Source: Mycobacterium sp. NBC_00419
Lineage (GTDB): Bacteria; Actinomycetota; Actinomycetes; Mycobacteriales; Mycobacteriaceae
Assembly: GCF_036023875.1 (NCBI RefSeq)
Contig: NZ_CP107931.1
Span: 4,898,001 to 4,962,000, forward strand
Length of the DNA: 64,000 bases
Reading direction: 5' to 3'
Part shown: one piece after another, positions 25,130 through 36,017 of the stretch
Layout of the letters: every line of letters starts with the position of its first letter
Position numbering within the stretch: position 1 is the stretch's first letter
Notes under the pieces: model-generated
Seen by the model: only the letters and a program-made list of their open reading frames with translations
Databases searched by the model: none
What the model was told of the DNA's origin: nothing
Position numbers and translations under genes: made by a program

Positions 25130-25858
25130 GTGCGCCCCGAAGAACTCCGTCATTGCGGCCCAGTGCTTCTCGGCGGACGCCTCGTCGTAGGGCGCGTTGT
25201 CGGTCACCGCGAACCCGTGTAGCGCCGGGTACCACACGATGGTGTGCTCGACCCCGGCGTCGGTCAGCGCCTTGTCGAGCGCCTCGGCATGGTCTTCGGT
25301 GAACGACGCGTCGTCCGCCGCCCCACCCACATAGACCGCGGCGCGGATCTTGTCGGCCAGCAGGTGCGGGCTGCCGTCGTCCTCGGAGGCCAGCCCGCCG
25401 CCGTGGAACGACATCGCTGCCGCCACCCGCTCGGGCACCCGGCCTGCCACGATCAGCGACGTCCGCCCGCCCATGCAGTAGCCGGTGGTGCCGAACGTCT
25501 CGCCGCTGACCTCGGGACGTGCCGCCAGGTAGTCGAAGAAGGCGCGGGCGTCGGACTCCATCGCGTCCGGGGTGATGCTGCCGAGCATCGCGAACAGCCG
25601 TTGCCGTTCGCCGGCGTCGGTGAAGACGTTCTTCATGTCGAACGGCGCCCACTGGCCGTGGCGGTAGTACACGTCGGGCAGCAGCACCACATAGCCCAGC
25701 CCGGCCAGCCGGGCCGCCATGTCACGAAAGGCTGACCGGACTCCGCCGGCGTCGGGGTACATGATGACGGCGGGCCAGGGGCCAGATCCGTCGGGGATGG
25801 CCACGGTGACGGGGCAGGTGCCGTCGGCGGTGGTGACGGTGTCAGAGATGGTCGGCAT
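25118..25858 (-). CDS. Dienelactone hydrolase family protein
   Basis: 246 aa from ATG 25858; the longer frame runs into the thyA promoter. An alpha/beta hydrolase of the DLH family with the Cys nucleophile in GYCMGG (~residue 124), an Asp on the strand before [11 protein letters not shown], and a C-terminal His in ALHGF. The family opens enol-lactone rings such as dienelactone. It corresponds in place to Rv2765 beside thyA. Substrate in mycobacteria is unknown. Confidence 0.92.
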   Translation of the reverse strand: MPTISDTVTTADGTCPVTVAIPDGSGPWPAVIMYPDAGGVRSAFRDMAARLAGLGYVVLLPDVYYRHGQWAPFDMKNVFTDAGERQRLFAMLGSITPDAMESDARAFFDYLAARPEVSGETFGTTGYCMGGRTSLIVAGRVPERVAAAMSFHGGGLASEDDGSPHLLADKIRAAVYVGGAADDASFTEDHAEALDKALTDAGVEHTIVWYPALHGFAVTDNAPYDEASAEKHWAAMTEFFGAHLAR

Positions 25859-25901
25859 GGCATCGTTTCTACTCCAGCGCTGCGGACGTAAGCTGATCGG
25901 C

Positions 25902-26714
25902 GTGCCGATCTCAGTGCCAGTCCCCACGCCGTACGAGGACCTGCTGCGACTCGTTCTCGAGCAGGGGACACCCAAAGCCGACCGCACCGGCACCGGCACC
26001 CGCAGCCTGTTCGGCCACCAGCTGCGCTACGACCTTTCCGCCGGCTTCCCGTTGATCACCACCAAGAAGGTGCACCTGAAGTCGGTGGTCTACGAGCTGC
26101 TGTGGTTCCTGCGCGGGGACTCCAATGTTGCGTGGCTTCAGCAGCACGGCGTGACCATCTGGGACGAATGGGCTTCTGACACAGGCGATCTCGGACCCGT
26201 TTACGGCGTGCAGTGGCGGTCGTGGCCGACCCCGTCGGGTGAACACATCGACCAGATCAGCAACGCGCTGGAACTGCTGCGCACCGATCCGGACAGCCGC
26301 CGCAACATCGTCTCGGCGTGGAATGTCGGCGAGATCCCGCAGATGGCGCTGGCGCCGTGTCACGCGCTGTTCCAGTTCTACGTCGCCGACGGCAAGCTGA
26401 GCTGCCAGCTCTACCAGCGCAGCGCCGACCTGTTCCTCGGTGTGCCGTTCAACATCGCCAGCTACGCGCTGCTCACCCACATGATGGCTGCCCAGGCCGG
26501 CCTGGAGTTGGGGGAGTTCATCTGGACCGGTGGGGACTGCCACATCTACGACAACCACATCGAGCAGGTCACCGAGCAGCTCAGCCGTGACCCCCGACCG
26601 TATCCGGAACTCTTTCTCGCGCCGCGTGATTCGCTCTTCAACTACACCTACGACGACATCGAGATCCGCAACTACGACCCGCACCCGGCGATCAAGGCGC
26701 CGGTCGCCGTATGA
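25902..26714 (+). CDS. thyA: Thymidylate synthase ThyA
   Basis: 270 aa from GTG 25902; a GTG at 25914 would fit the known family start (TPYEDLLR) equally well. It converts dUMP to dTMP with methylene-tetrahydrofolate as donor and reductant. Family motifs are clear: [11 protein letters not shown], the catalytic Cys in [13 protein letters not shown], the dUMP-binding QRSAD and the C-terminal IKAPVAV. It overlaps dfrA by 4 nt, so the dihydrofolate it makes is recycled by its operon partner. A flavin-dependent ThyX is also encoded at 31674. Confidence 0.98.
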   Translation: MPISVPVPTPYEDLLRLVLEQGTPKADRTGTGTRSLFGHQLRYDLSAGFPLITTKKVHLKSVVYELLWFLRGDSNVAWLQQHGVTIWDEWASDTGDLGPVYGVQWRSWPTPSGEHIDQISNALELLRTDPDSRRNIVSAWNVGEIPQMALAPCHALFQFYVADGKLSCQLYQRSADLFLGVPFNIASYALLTHMMAAQAGLELGEFIWTGGDCHIYDNHIEQVTEQLSRDPRPYPELFLAPRDSLFNYTYDDIEIRNYDPHPAIKAPVAV

Positions 26715-27193
26715 GCCTTGGCCTGATCTGGGCGCAGTCGAGTTCCGGGGTCATCGGCCGCGACGGGGGCATTCCCTGGCACCTGCCCGAAGACCTCGCC
26801 CGGTTCAAGGACCTCACCCTGGGCCACACCGTGGTGATGGGCCGTCGCACCTGGGAATCACTGCCGGCCAAGGTGCGCCCGCTGCCGGGACGCAGAAATG
26901 TCGTACTCACCCGGCAAGCTGACTACATGGCGCACGGAGCGACGGTGGTGGGCGACCTCGAAGAGGCAGTGGCCGGGGACGATACGTGGGTGATCGGCGG
27001 GTCGGAGATCTACCGTCTCGCGCTGCCGCTGGCGACCCGCTGCGAGGTGACCGAGGTCGAGATCGACCTGCGCCTCGAAGACGACGACGCGCTGGCCCCG
27101 ATGCTCGACGAATCTTGGGTCGGCACGTCGGGGGACTGGCAGGACAGCAGCTCGGGTCTGCGCTACCGGTTCCACCACTTCCTGCGGGCATGA
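26711..27193 (+). CDS. dfrA: Dihydrofolate reductase
   Basis: 160 aa, near the M. tuberculosis length of 159. It reduces dihydrofolate to tetrahydrofolate with NADPH. Motifs visible: [23 protein letters not shown] (Asp in the active-site helix), [15 protein letters not shown], and [14 protein letters not shown]. The ATG overlaps the thyA stop (ATGA) and its own stop overlaps the next gene in the same way, so the three are translationally coupled. Target of trimethoprim-type antifolates. Confidence 0.98.
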   Translation: MSLGLIWAQSSSGVIGRDGGIPWHLPEDLARFKDLTLGHTVVMGRRTWESLPAKVRPLPGRRNVVLTRQADYMAHGATVVGDLEEAVAGDDTWVIGGSEIYRLALPLATRCEVTEVEIDLRLEDDDALAPMLDESWVGTSGDWQDSSSGLRYRFHHFLRA

Positions 27194-28398
27194 CCCGGCT
27201 GACCACCGACCAGGCCCGCCGGATCGCGATTGCCGCCCAGGGCTTGGCCGAACCGAAGCCGAGCGGGCCCGTCACCCGCGCCCATCTGCGTCGGCTCATC
27301 TCACGCATCCAGGTGCTGCAACTCGACTCGGTGTCGGTGGCGGTACGCGCCCATTACGCACCGGTGTTCAGCCGGCTCGGTCCCTACGACCGCGACGTCC
27401 TGGACAAGGCGGCCTGGAGCCACAGCGCACGTTCACCCCGCTTGTTGGTCGAGTACTGGGCGCACGAGGCCGCGCTGATGGCCGTCGAGGACTGGCCGCT
27501 GATGCGGTGGCGGATGCGCGAGTACAGCCACGGCCGGTGGGGTACCGAGATCGTCAAGAAGAACCCGCGGCTGGCCGAGGACATCCTGGCCGCCGTCGCC
27601 GAGCACGGGCCGAGCACGGCCGGGCAGATCGAGGCGCACCTCAACAGCGAGCAGCGCGGCCGCAAGGGACCGTGGTGGGACCGCAGCGACACCAAATGGG
27701 TGGCCGAGGCGCTCTGGTCGTCGGGGGCCCTGACGACGGCCACGCGGGTGGGATTCGCCCGCCACTACGACCTCACCGAACGGGTGTTACCCCCGCATGT
27801 GCTGGCCCGTGAGGTCGACGACGACGAGGCGGTGCGGGAGTTGGTGCTGCGGGCGGCCACCGCCCTGGGCGTGGGTACCGAAGCCGACATCCGCGACTAC
27901 TTCCGGCTGAACCCGAAGCAGAGCAAGCCTGCGGTCGCCGCTCTGATCGCCGAGGGGGAGCTGGAGCCGGTCGAGGTGGCCGGCTGGCCGGCGCCGGGCT
28001 ATCTACGGGCCGGGCTGTCCGTGCCGCGCGCCGACCGCGGTACCGCACTGCTGTGCCCGTTCGACCCGCTGATCTTCTTCCGGCCGCGAGTGGAGCGATT
28101 GTTCGGCTTCCACTACCGCATCGAGATCTACGTCCCAGAGCCCAAGCGGCAGTACGGGTACTACGTGTGGCCATTCCTGCTCGACGGTCGGCTGGTGGGC
28201 CGGGTCGATCTCAAGGCCGACCGGAACGCGGGTGTGCTCAACGTGATCGGGGCGTTCGCCGAACCCGGGGCCGAGGCGTCGCGGGTAGCGCCTGCCCTGG
28301 GCGCCGAGCTGCAGTCGATGGCCGGCTGGCTGGGGTTGCCGGCGATCAGCGTCGGCGCGCGAGGCGAGCTGGCTGCGCCGCTGCGTAGACTGGTCTAG
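27190..28398 (+). CDS. YcaQ/AlkX-like winged-helix DNA glycosylase family protein
   Basis: 402 aa, with an ATGA overlap with dfrA. The N-terminal helix region contains [16 protein letters not shown], carrying the Q-x-D motif that is catalytic in YcaQ (AlkX), a glycosylase that unhooks interstrand DNA crosslinks. Winged-helix segments follow (~130-215, [16 protein letters not shown]; 225-300), then a C-terminal beta-rich part ([30 protein letters not shown]). Known members belong to the HTH_42 family. A DNA-repair role beside thymidylate and folate genes is plausible but inferred. Confidence 0.85.
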   Translation: MTRLTTDQARRIAIAAQGLAEPKPSGPVTRAHLRRLISRIQVLQLDSVSVAVRAHYAPVFSRLGPYDRDVLDKAAWSHSARSPRLLVEYWAHEAALMAVEDWPLMRWRMREYSHGRWGTEIVKKNPRLAEDILAAVAEHGPSTAGQIEAHLNSEQRGRKGPWWDRSDTKWVAEALWSSGALTTATRVGFARHYDLTERVLPPHVLAREVDDDEAVRELVLRAATALGVGTEADIRDYFRLNPKQSKPAVAALIAEGELEPVEVAGWPAPGYLRAGLSVPRADRGTALLCPFDPLIFFRPRVERLFGFHYRIEIYVPEPKRQYGYYVWPFLLDGRLVGRVDLKADRNAGVLNVIGAFAEPGAEASRVAPALGAELQSMAGWLGLPAISVGARGELAAPLRRLV

Positions 28399-28976
28399 CT
28401 CAGCGGAATATCGTTGTCGCCCTTGGATTCCTGGTACCGCGCCGACAGCACGTCATAGCACTCCCTGATGCGCTGCTGCTGAGCCTGCAGCTGCGAGCGC
28501 AACGGCTCGGGTTCGGAGTCTGCGAGTGCCGGAATCGAATACGCGGTCCAGAACGCGTTGCTGCGCCGGTACCCGCCGGGTTGCAGGCCGAACACCTCGG
28601 ACAGGATCTTCAGGTCGTGCGGGATGGCGAAACTGTCCCGGGAGTCCTCGTGGCTGAAGAAGTAGTAGAAGTTGTCGAAGCCCGCCCAGGTGATCGCCGA
28701 CATGCACATGGTGCACGGCTCATGGGTGGACAGGAAGATCAGCTCGTCGGACCCGGGCCGCTCCGGCAGCTCGTAGAACCGCTTGAGGGTGTGAACTTCG
28801 CCGTGCCACAACGGGTTCTCGGTCTCGCCGTTGGTCTCGGCGACGACCACAGACAGGTCGTCCTTGCGCAGGATCGCCGCGCCGAACACCTTATTGCCCG
28901 CCGCCACGCCACGATCGGTCAGCGGCAGAATCTCCTGCTCTAACACATCCAGCAGGCGCGGTGCGATCGTCGACAT
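28395..28976 (-). CDS. Cytidine/deoxycytidylate deaminase-fold zinc hydrolase
   Basis: 193 aa from ATG 28976. The zinc site is clear: HGEVH (His and catalytic Glu) and EPCTMCMSAITWAG (two Cys). The C-terminal extension has an amphipathic helix rich in Gln and Glu (SQLQAQQQRIRECYDVL). The fold covers guanine, cytosine and tRNA adenosine deaminases; substrate cannot be told here. It ends convergently on the YcaQ-like gene with a 4-nt overlap. Confidence 0.88.
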   Translation of the reverse strand: MSTIAPRLLDVLEQEILPLTDRGVAAGNKVFGAAILRKDDLSVVVAETNGETENPLWHGEVHTLKRFYELPERPGSDELIFLSTHEPCTMCMSAITWAGFDNFYYFFSHEDSRDSFAIPHDLKILSEVFGLQPGGYRRSNAFWTAYSIPALADSEPEPLRSQLQAQQQRIRECYDVLSARYQESKGDNDIPLS

Positions 28977-29019
28977 GGCCAACGCTAACGCGCGCACCCC
29001 GCGACCGCGCGTCGGACGC

Positions 29020-30357
29020 TCACCCCGCCTGGGCGACCACCCTGCGGTCCGGCACCCGCGGGAGCCCGAGGTGCCCCCGCAAGGTCGACGTCGTGTACTC
29101 GCGCCGGAACAGTCCACGCTCGCGAAGGATCGGGATGACGTGGTCGACGAACAATTCCAGACCGGACGGGAACACGTCGGGCATCAGGTTGAACCCGTCG
29201 ACAGCACCCGCCACGAACCACTCCTCGATCGCGTCGGCGATCTGTTCGGGTCCGCCGACCACCAGCCGGTGCCAGGTGATCACCCGGTCCAGCAGTTCGC
29301 GCACCGTCAGATGTTCCCGCCGCGCCAGGTTCACCACGATGTCGCGGGCCCCCTGTGACCCGGTGTCGGTGACGGCGCCGTCCAACAGCCACTGCGGCAG
29401 CGGCTTGTCCCACGACAACTCCGACGGGTCCACCGACAACTGGCCGGCCAGATGTGCCAGCCGACGCTCGCCGGCCAGCTCGTTGAGTTCGTCGTTGCGG
29501 CGTCGGGCTTCGGCCTCGGTGCTGCCCAGCACGAACGACAGCCCCGGCATGATCCGGACGGCATCGCGCGGACGCCCGTAAGTGGCGGTACGGGAACGCA
29601 ACTCGTCGGCGTTGCCCAGTGCGTCCGGCAGTGAGGCCTGGGCCGCGAACACCCCGTCGGCGTAGCGGGCCGCCAGATCCAGTCCGCCCGACGAGCCGCC
29701 CGCCTGGAACAGCACCGGGTGCCCCTGCGGGGGCCGGGGCAAGGTCAGCGGACCGTCGACGGAGAAGAACTCGCCGCGGTGGTCGATGGTGTGGATCGCG
29801 CCCGGGCGGCTGAACGCCCCGGTTGACTTGTCGGCGAGCACGGCGTCGTCGTCCCACGAATCCCACAGCGCCCGAACCACATCGATGAACTCGGCGGCAC
29901 GGCGGTACCGCTGCCCACGATCGGGCTGTGCGCCGCCGCCGAAGTTGTTCCACGCGTACGGGTCACTACTGGTCACCACGTTCCAGGCCACCCGGCCACC
30001 GCTGAGATGGTCGAGCGACGCGAACCGCCGGGCCACGTTGTAGGGCTCCTCGAACGACGTCGACACCGTCGCGATCAACCCCAGATGCGTGGTGGCCGAC
30101 GCCAGCGCCGACAGCAGGACCAGCGGGTCCAGTGCCAGTGGTGGAGCCACCAACGGCTGCGTCGGATCCTGGAACAGTGACGGACTGTCGGCCAAGAACA
30201 ACGCATCCAGCGTCCCGCGCTCGGAGATGCGCGCCAGGTTGGTCCAGAACGACAGATCGGTGAACCAGTTCGGATCCGCTCCCGGGTACTGCCAGGCCGC
30301 CGGGTGCATCCCGTCGGACAGAACGTTGACCCCCAGGTGAAGTTGGCGCGCGCTCAC
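29020..30357 (-). CDS. FMN-dependent monooxygenase, NtaA/SnaA/SoxA family
   Basis: 445 aa. A luciferase-fold enzyme with the hallmarks of the NtaA/DszA branch: HPAAWQYPGADPNWFTDLSFWTNLARISERG at the N-terminus, VTSSDPYAWNNFGG, VLFQAGGSSGGLDLAARYADGVFAAQ and DGFNLMPDVFPSGLELFVDHVIPILRERGLFR near the end. Such enzymes oxidise organosulfur or chelating compounds using reduced FMN from a partner reductase, which is not encoded nearby. The start GTG overlaps the stop of the MetQ-like gene, so the two are co-expressed, and uptake and oxidation of one compound is a fair inference. Confidence 0.92.
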   Translation of the reverse strand: MSARQLHLGVNVLSDGMHPAAWQYPGADPNWFTDLSFWTNLARISERGTLDALFLADSPSLFQDPTQPLVAPPLALDPLVLLSALASATTHLGLIATVSTSFEEPYNVARRFASLDHLSGGRVAWNVVTSSDPYAWNNFGGGAQPDRGQRYRRAAEFIDVVRALWDSWDDDAVLADKSTGAFSRPGAIHTIDHRGEFFSVDGPLTLPRPPQGHPVLFQAGGSSGGLDLAARYADGVFAAQASLPDALGNADELRSRTATYGRPRDAVRIMPGLSFVLGSTEAEARRRNDELNELAGERRLAHLAGQLSVDPSELSWDKPLPQWLLDGAVTDTGSQGARDIVVNLARREHLTVRELLDRVITWHRLVVGGPEQIADAIEEWFVAGAVDGFNLMPDVFPSGLELFVDHVIPILRERGLFRREYTTSTLRGHLGLPRVPDRRVVAQAG

Positions 30358-31313
30358 CCCGGATTACCTGGGAGTGCAAGCTTCTTTACCTCGGGATCGG
30401 TGGCGATGAACTCCTGGACCCGCGGGTCCTTGAACGCCTTGATGAGGTTCTGCACGTTCTCGGTGTCGATGTAGTTGCTGCCGACGGTGAGCACCGAGGC
30501 GAACTCGTCGGGTGACTTCGGTGCGAAGATCAGCTTGTCCTCGCTCACCCCGGCGGCCAGGAACGACTCCGCATAGCCGACGACGGCATCGAGGTCGGGT
30601 AGCGCGCGCGGTTGGGCCCCGAAGTCGAGCAGGGTGAACGTGAGGTTCTTCGGGTTGGTGACGATGTCCTTGGTGGTCAATGCGGTGATGTCGGCGTCCG
30701 GGCGCAGCGTGATCAGCCCGGCCTGCGCCAGATACCAGATGCCCTGGGCATTATTGGCCGGATCGGCCAGCAGCGACACCGTCGCCCCGTCCGGAAGTTC
30801 CTGGGGCGTCTTGTATTTGTCCGACCAGATGCCGAACACCCAGTGGAAGAACGGTCCGGTGGCGGCCTGTTCCTTGAAGCTCGGGTTGGCGTCGAGCACC
30901 TGCTGCAGCCAGTGCCGGTGCTGGAAGATGGTGCCCGCGTAGCGGCCGTCGCTGATGGCCTGGTTGATCTGCGTGCTGTCACCGAGTCCGACCGCGCCCA
31001 CCTTGACGTTGTAGTCGGGGGCGACGTTGGCGGCGATGTACTCGATGATCGCCTTCTCTGCCGGGTTGGAGTCCAGGTAGACGACGTCGACTGTGGCGCC
31101 CGCGGTCTCATTGGCCGATGTAGTGCCACCGGAACGCTGCACGATGAAATAGATTGCCGCTGCGGCGATCACGATGATCGCGGCGACCAGATACGGCCAG
31201 CGTCTGCGTTGTTTGAGGGTGAAACCGTGCGGCGTGGCCGCGACCGACTCGTCGATGCTCATACTTCGAGAAGACTGCTGCACAACGGGCTGGTTGCCCA
31301 GGTTTGCGCTCAC
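30354..31313 (-). CDS. MetQ/NlpA-like substrate-binding protein, membrane anchored
   Basis: 319 aa from GTG 31313; ATG 31262 is an alternative. There is no lipobox; instead a membrane helix at ~39-60 (WPYLVAAIIVIAAAAIYFIV) anchors the NlpA domain (from ~72: VDVVYLDSNPAEKAIIEYIAANVAPDYNVKVGAVGLGDSTQ). Classical MetQ proteins are lipoproteins that bind methionine for the MetNI transporter. No permease or ATPase gene lies nearby, which is odd. Coupled to the NtaA-family monooxygenase downstream. Confidence 0.88.
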   Translation of the reverse strand: MSANLGNQPVVQQSSRSMSIDESVAATPHGFTLKQRRRWPYLVAAIIVIAAAAIYFIVQRSGGTTSANETAGATVDVVYLDSNPAEKAIIEYIAANVAPDYNVKVGAVGLGDSTQINQAISDGRYAGTIFQHRHWLQQVLDANPSFKEQAATGPFFHWVFGIWSDKYKTPQELPDGATVSLLADPANNAQGIWYLAQAGLITLRPDADITALTTKDIVTNPKNLTFTLLDFGAQPRALPDLDAVVGYAESFLAAGVSEDKLIFAPKSPDEFASVLTVGSNYIDTENVQNLIKAFKDPRVQEFIATDPEVKKLALPGNPG

Positions 31314-31348
31314 CGCGATCGACTCGCGATGATCGCAAAACCGGCCAG

Positions 31349-31600
31349 CTAGCGCTCGAGCGCGCGGATCAGAAGTTCCTTGATCTCGAACGTGGTGTCC
31401 TCCAGTGAGCGGACTCGGGTGTTGGTGTCGTCCAGCTTCGATTCAAGCGAGGTCAGTCGCACCCCGTGTTCAACGAGGGTGCCCGCCATCTCGCGTTGAT
31501 TCGCCCCCAGCGCATTGACTGCCGCGAGCACGGCGCGATAGTCGGCCTGCGAGGCCTCGAGCGCGGCGACGCGCGCCTCCAGATCCGCGAGTGTGGACAC
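31349..31600 (-). CDS. Small coiled-coil protein
   Basis: 83 aa from GTG 31600 ([18 protein letters not shown]); a longer start at 31648 is less likely as it adds basic non-coding-like residues. Nearly all of it is heptad-patterned coiled coil ([27 protein letters not shown]), ending in a hydrophobic [11 protein letters not shown]. No domain is recognised. It lies 35 bp before the MetQ-like gene on the same strand and divergent from thyX. Confidence 0.7.
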   Translation of the reverse strand: MSTLADLEARVAALEASQADYRAVLAAVNALGANQREMAGTLVEHGVRLTSLESKLDDTNTRVRSLEDTTFEIKELLIRALER

Positions 31601-31673
31601 GCGTCTGAGTCTACGAGCGCGCCCCGCGCCTGTCAGTTCACCTGCCATCCCCCCTCAGCGCTACTGTTCTTCG

Positions 31674-32426
31674 GTGGCCGAGACGGCGCCGCTGCGCGTG
31701 CAACTGATCGCCAAGACCGAGTTCTTGGCACCTCCCGACGTGCCCTGGAGCACCGACGCCGATGGCGGCCAGGCACTCCTGGAGTTCGCCGGCCGGGCCT
31801 GCTACCAGAGCTGGTCCAAACCCAACCCGCGCACCGCCACCAACACCGCCTACCTCAAGCACATCATCGACGTCGGCCACTTCTCGGTGCTCGAACACGC
31901 CTCGGTGAGCTTCTACATCACCGGCATCTCCCGCTCGTGCACCCACGAACTGATCCGGCACCGCCACCTGAGCTACTCGCAGCTGTCCCAGCGCTACGTG
32001 CCCGAGAACGAGGCCCAGGTCGTCGTCCCGCCCGGTCTGGAAGACGATCCCGAACTCCAGCAGATCCTGCTCGAGGCCGCCGACGCCAGCCGGGCGGCGT
32101 ACGTCGAACTGCTGGCCAGGCTGGAAGCGAAGTTCGCCGACCAGCCCAACGCCGTGCTGCGCCGCAAGCAGGCCCGCCAGGCCGCCCGCGCCGTCCTGCC
32201 CAACGACACCGAGACCCGCATCGTGGTCACCGGCAACTACCGCGCCTGGCGGCATTTCATCGCGATGCGGGCCAGCGAGCACGCCGACGTGGAGATCCGC
32301 CGCCTGGCGATCGCCTGCCTGCGGGCGCTGACGCAGGTCGCGCCGTCGGTGTTCGCCGATTTCGAGATCGCCGAGCTGGCGGACGGCACCGAGGTGGCGA
32401 CGTCGCCGCTGGCGACGGAGGTCTGA
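31674..32426 (+). CDS. thyX: Flavin-dependent thymidylate synthase ThyX
   Basis: 250 aa from GTG 31674, the exact length of M. tuberculosis ThyX. It makes dTMP from dUMP using FAD and NADPH and leaves tetrahydrofolate unoxidised. The signature [14 protein letters not shown] with its RHRxxSxSxxSxR pattern is present, as is the C-terminal [22 protein letters not shown]. It is followed closely by dapA, as in M. tuberculosis. Carriage of both thyA and thyX is usual for mycobacteria. Confidence 0.98.
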   Translation: MAETAPLRVQLIAKTEFLAPPDVPWSTDADGGQALLEFAGRACYQSWSKPNPRTATNTAYLKHIIDVGHFSVLEHASVSFYITGISRSCTHELIRHRHLSYSQLSQRYVPENEAQVVVPPGLEDDPELQQILLEAADASRAAYVELLARLEAKFADQPNAVLRRKQARQAARAVLPNDTETRIVVTGNYRAWRHFIAMRASEHADVEIRRLAIACLRALTQVAPSVFADFEIAELADGTEVATSPLATEV

Positions 32427-32445
32427 GCTCGACCGGGTAATCTAG

Positions 32446-33354
<909 letters not shown>

Positions 33355-33361
33355 GCTGCGC

Positions 33362-35041
33362 ATGAACGCCGAACTGACACCCCCCGGACCGTTGGCCCCG
33401 GGTGCGCTGCGCGTCACTCCGCTGGGCGGGGTCGGCGAAATCGGGCGCAACATGATGGTTTTCGAGCACCTGGGCCGGTTGCTGATCGTCGACTGCGGGG
33501 CGCTGTTCCCCAACCATGACGAGCCGGGTGTGGACCTGATCCTGCCTGACATCCGGCTCATCGAGCACCGCCTCGACGACATCGAAGCGTTGGTGCTCAC
33601 CCACGCCCATGAGGATCACATCGGCGCGATCCCGTTCCTGCTCAAGCTCCGTGCCGACATCCCCATCGTGGGATCGAAGTTCACCCTCGCCCTGGTCGCC
33701 GCGAAATGCCGGGAACACCGCATCAACCCGGTGTTCGTCGAAGTCTCCGAGGGCACCCGCAGCACCCACGGCGTCTTCGAATGCCAGTACTTCGCGGTCA
33801 ACCACTCGATCCCGGACGCGCTGGCCATCGCCATCCACACCGGCGCCGGAACCGTGCTGCACACCGGCGACATCAAACTCGACCAGCTACCACTCGACGG
33901 CCGGCCCACCGACCTGCCCGGCATGTCGCGGCTCGGTGACGCCGGGGTCGACCTGTTCCTGTGCGACTCGACCAACTCCGAGCTGCCCGGCGTGGGGCCG
34001 TCGGAGAGCGAGGTCGGGCCTACCCTGCACCGGCTCATCCGCGGCGCGGAGGGACAGCGGGTGATCGTGGCCTGCTTCGCCTCGAACGTCGACCGGGTCC
34101 AGCAGGTCATCGACGCCGCCGTCGCATTGGGCCGCAAGGTGTCCTTCGTCGGCCGCTCGATGGTGCGCAACATGGGCATCGCCAAGGAACTGGGATTCCT
34201 GCACATCGAGGACCGCGACGTCGTCGACATCGGCGCCGCCGAGGAGATGCTGCCCGGCCAGGTCGTGCTGGTCACCACCGGCACTCAGGGCGAGCCGATG
34301 GCGGCGCTGTCGCGGATGTCGCGCGGCGAGCACCGCAGCATCACCGTCACCTCCGATGATCTGATCATCATGTCGTCCTCGCTGATTCCCGGCAACGAGG
34401 AGGCGATCTACGGTGTCATGGACGGCCTGGCCAAGATCGGCGCGCGAGTCGTCACCAATCAGCAAGTGCGGGTGCATGTCTCGGGCCACGCCTACTCCGG
34501 TGAGCTGCTGTTCCTCTACAACGGTGTCCGTCCGCGCAACGTGATGCCGGTGCACGGCACCTGGCGTATGTTGCGGGCCAACGCCAAGCTGGCTGCCGGC
34601 ACCGGCGTCCCCGAAGACCGGATCCTGTTGACCGAGAACGGTGTCAGCGTCGATCTGATGTCCGGGGTGGCCAGCATCGCCGGGGCGGTGCCGGTGGGCA
34701 AGATGTTCGTCGACGGCCTCGTCACCGGCGACGTCGGCGATGCGACGCTCGGCGAGCGGCTGACCCTGAGTTCGGGTTTCGTGGCGATCACCCTGGTGCT
34801 GCGCCGCGGCACCGGCCGGGTCGCCGCCCCGCCGCAACTGCATTCCCGGGGTTTCTCGGAGGATCCCAAGGCACTCGACCCGGTGGCGCTCAAGATCGAC
34901 GCTGCACTGGAAGCGCTTGCCGCCGACAACGTCACCGATCCGGTGCGCATCGCGCAGGCAGTGCGCCGCACCGTGGGCAAGTGGGTGGGGGAGACCTACC
35001 GTCGCCAGCCCATGATTGTGCCGACCGTCATCGAGGTCTAG
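33362..35041 (+). CDS. rnj: Ribonuclease J
   Basis: 559 aa from ATG 33362. A metallo-beta-lactamase/beta-CASP nuclease with both 5'-3' exo- and endonuclease activity in mRNA and rRNA processing. The metal ligands THAHEDHIGAIP, the later His/Asp sites (HTGDIKLD, DSTNSE) and the beta-CASP block (TGTQGEPMAALSRM, VHVSGHAYSGEL, PVHGTWRML) are intact. It ends with a 14-nt convergent overlap with the DUF3445 gene. Confidence 0.97.
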   Translation: MNAELTPPGPLAPGALRVTPLGGVGEIGRNMMVFEHLGRLLIVDCGALFPNHDEPGVDLILPDIRLIEHRLDDIEALVLTHAHEDHIGAIPFLLKLRADIPIVGSKFTLALVAAKCREHRINPVFVEVSEGTRSTHGVFECQYFAVNHSIPDALAIAIHTGAGTVLHTGDIKLDQLPLDGRPTDLPGMSRLGDAGVDLFLCDSTNSELPGVGPSESEVGPTLHRLIRGAEGQRVIVACFASNVDRVQQVIDAAVALGRKVSFVGRSMVRNMGIAKELGFLHIEDRDVVDIGAAEEMLPGQVVLVTTGTQGEPMAALSRMSRGEHRSITVTSDDLIIMSSSLIPGNEEAIYGVMDGLAKIGARVVTNQQVRVHVSGHAYSGELLFLYNGVRPRNVMPVHGTWRMLRANAKLAAGTGVPEDRILLTENGVSVDLMSGVASIAGAVPVGKMFVDGLVTGDVGDATLGERLTLSSGFVAITLVLRRGTGRVAAPPQLHSRGFSEDPKALDPVALKIDAALEALAADNVTDPVRIAQAVRRTVGKWVGETYRRQPMIVPTVIEV

Positions 35042-36017
35042 ACCGCAGCCAGCTCACCGCACGGTCACGGTAGGCGAGGATGCCCTTGTAATCGGCCATG
35101 TCCTCGGGCAATTCGGCCAGCACCGACGCCATGCGGCTCCGCCAGTCCTCGACGGTCGCGATGTCGGCCAGCGGCAGCATGTAGCTGCGGATCAGGAAGC
35201 AGATGGCACCGGATTCGGCCAGCCGGATCAGGTGTTGGACCTCGACCCGCAGATGCACCAGCCGGCCGAACTCCTCATCGCTGACGGCGTCGAGTTCACC
35301 TTTGTCGGGCAGCCACTCGGGCATCGTCTCGGTGGACACGTCCAGCGTTCGGCCGACCGTCATCGACCAGTTGGTCCGCCGGTAGATCTGGTTGGGCTGC
35401 AACCGCATCAGGAATTCCCGGGCCCGGGTGATCACGCCGGATTCCCGCAGACGCGGCACCGGACCGTGAATCTCGAGGAACGTCATGCCGACGTTGAAGC
35501 CGAACGACCAGCCCGCGGCGAAGGTCACCACACCGGCATCGGCGAACAGGTCGCCGTCGCGCTGGTCGAGCAGAACGATGTCGTCCTGAACCTGCCCGGC
35601 GATGTAGGCCAGCGGCTCGCACGGCAGGCTGGACTCGTCACCGATCACGAAATCCTGGGCAATGCCCAGCAATTCGTTGCGCCAATGCCACACCTCGCCA
35701 TCGCGGCTCAGGGACATGGATTCGGGATAGCCGGTGGCCAGTTCGGTCATCAGAACCAGCATGGTGTCCCAGCACGCCACCCGCATGTGCGGCAGCGCGG
35801 CATGCCGGGTGGGGTCGGTCGCCAGGATGCGTTTCCGCTCGGCCAGCTCATGGTGGTATTCGCTGTCGATGTGGATGACCTGCTGACCCCACTGTCCGGC
35901 AAGGGTTCTCACCGCGGTGCCGGCCGGTTCGAGGTTGGTGCTGTACCGGTAGACGTCACCGGAATACGGGAACGGGAACGACGCCATCAGATCGGGGGCG
36001 GACACCGGCGTGCTCAC
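35028..36017 (-). CDS. DUF3445 heme-dependent oxidative N-demethylase-like subunit
   Basis: 329 aa. DUF3445 proteins are the heme-binding subunit of dimethylamine monooxygenase (Dmm) and related N-demethylases. Features: FPFPYSGDVYRYSTNLEP at the N-terminus, WSFGFNVGMTFLEIHGPVP in the middle, and RTNWSMTVGRTLDVSTE. It is the last of three overlapping genes with a flavin/2Fe-2S reductase and a DmmA-like protein. The set probably frees ammonia or methylamine from a methylated amine. It lies between RNase J and the thiolase-like gene, where M. tuberculosis has no such cassette. Confidence 0.88.
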   Translation of the reverse strand: MSTPVSAPDLMASFPFPYSGDVYRYSTNLEPAGTAVRTLAGQWGQQVIHIDSEYHHELAERKRILATDPTRHAALPHMRVACWDTMLVLMTELATGYPESMSLSRDGEVWHWRNELLGIAQDFVIGDESSLPCEPLAYIAGQVQDDIVLLDQRDGDLFADAGVVTFAAGWSFGFNVGMTFLEIHGPVPRLRESGVITRAREFLMRLQPNQIYRRTNWSMTVGRTLDVSTETMPEWLPDKGELDAVSDEEFGRLVHLRVEVQHLIRLAESGAICFLIRSYMLPLADIATVEDWRSRMASVLAELPEDMADYKGILAYRDRAVSWLRSRPR

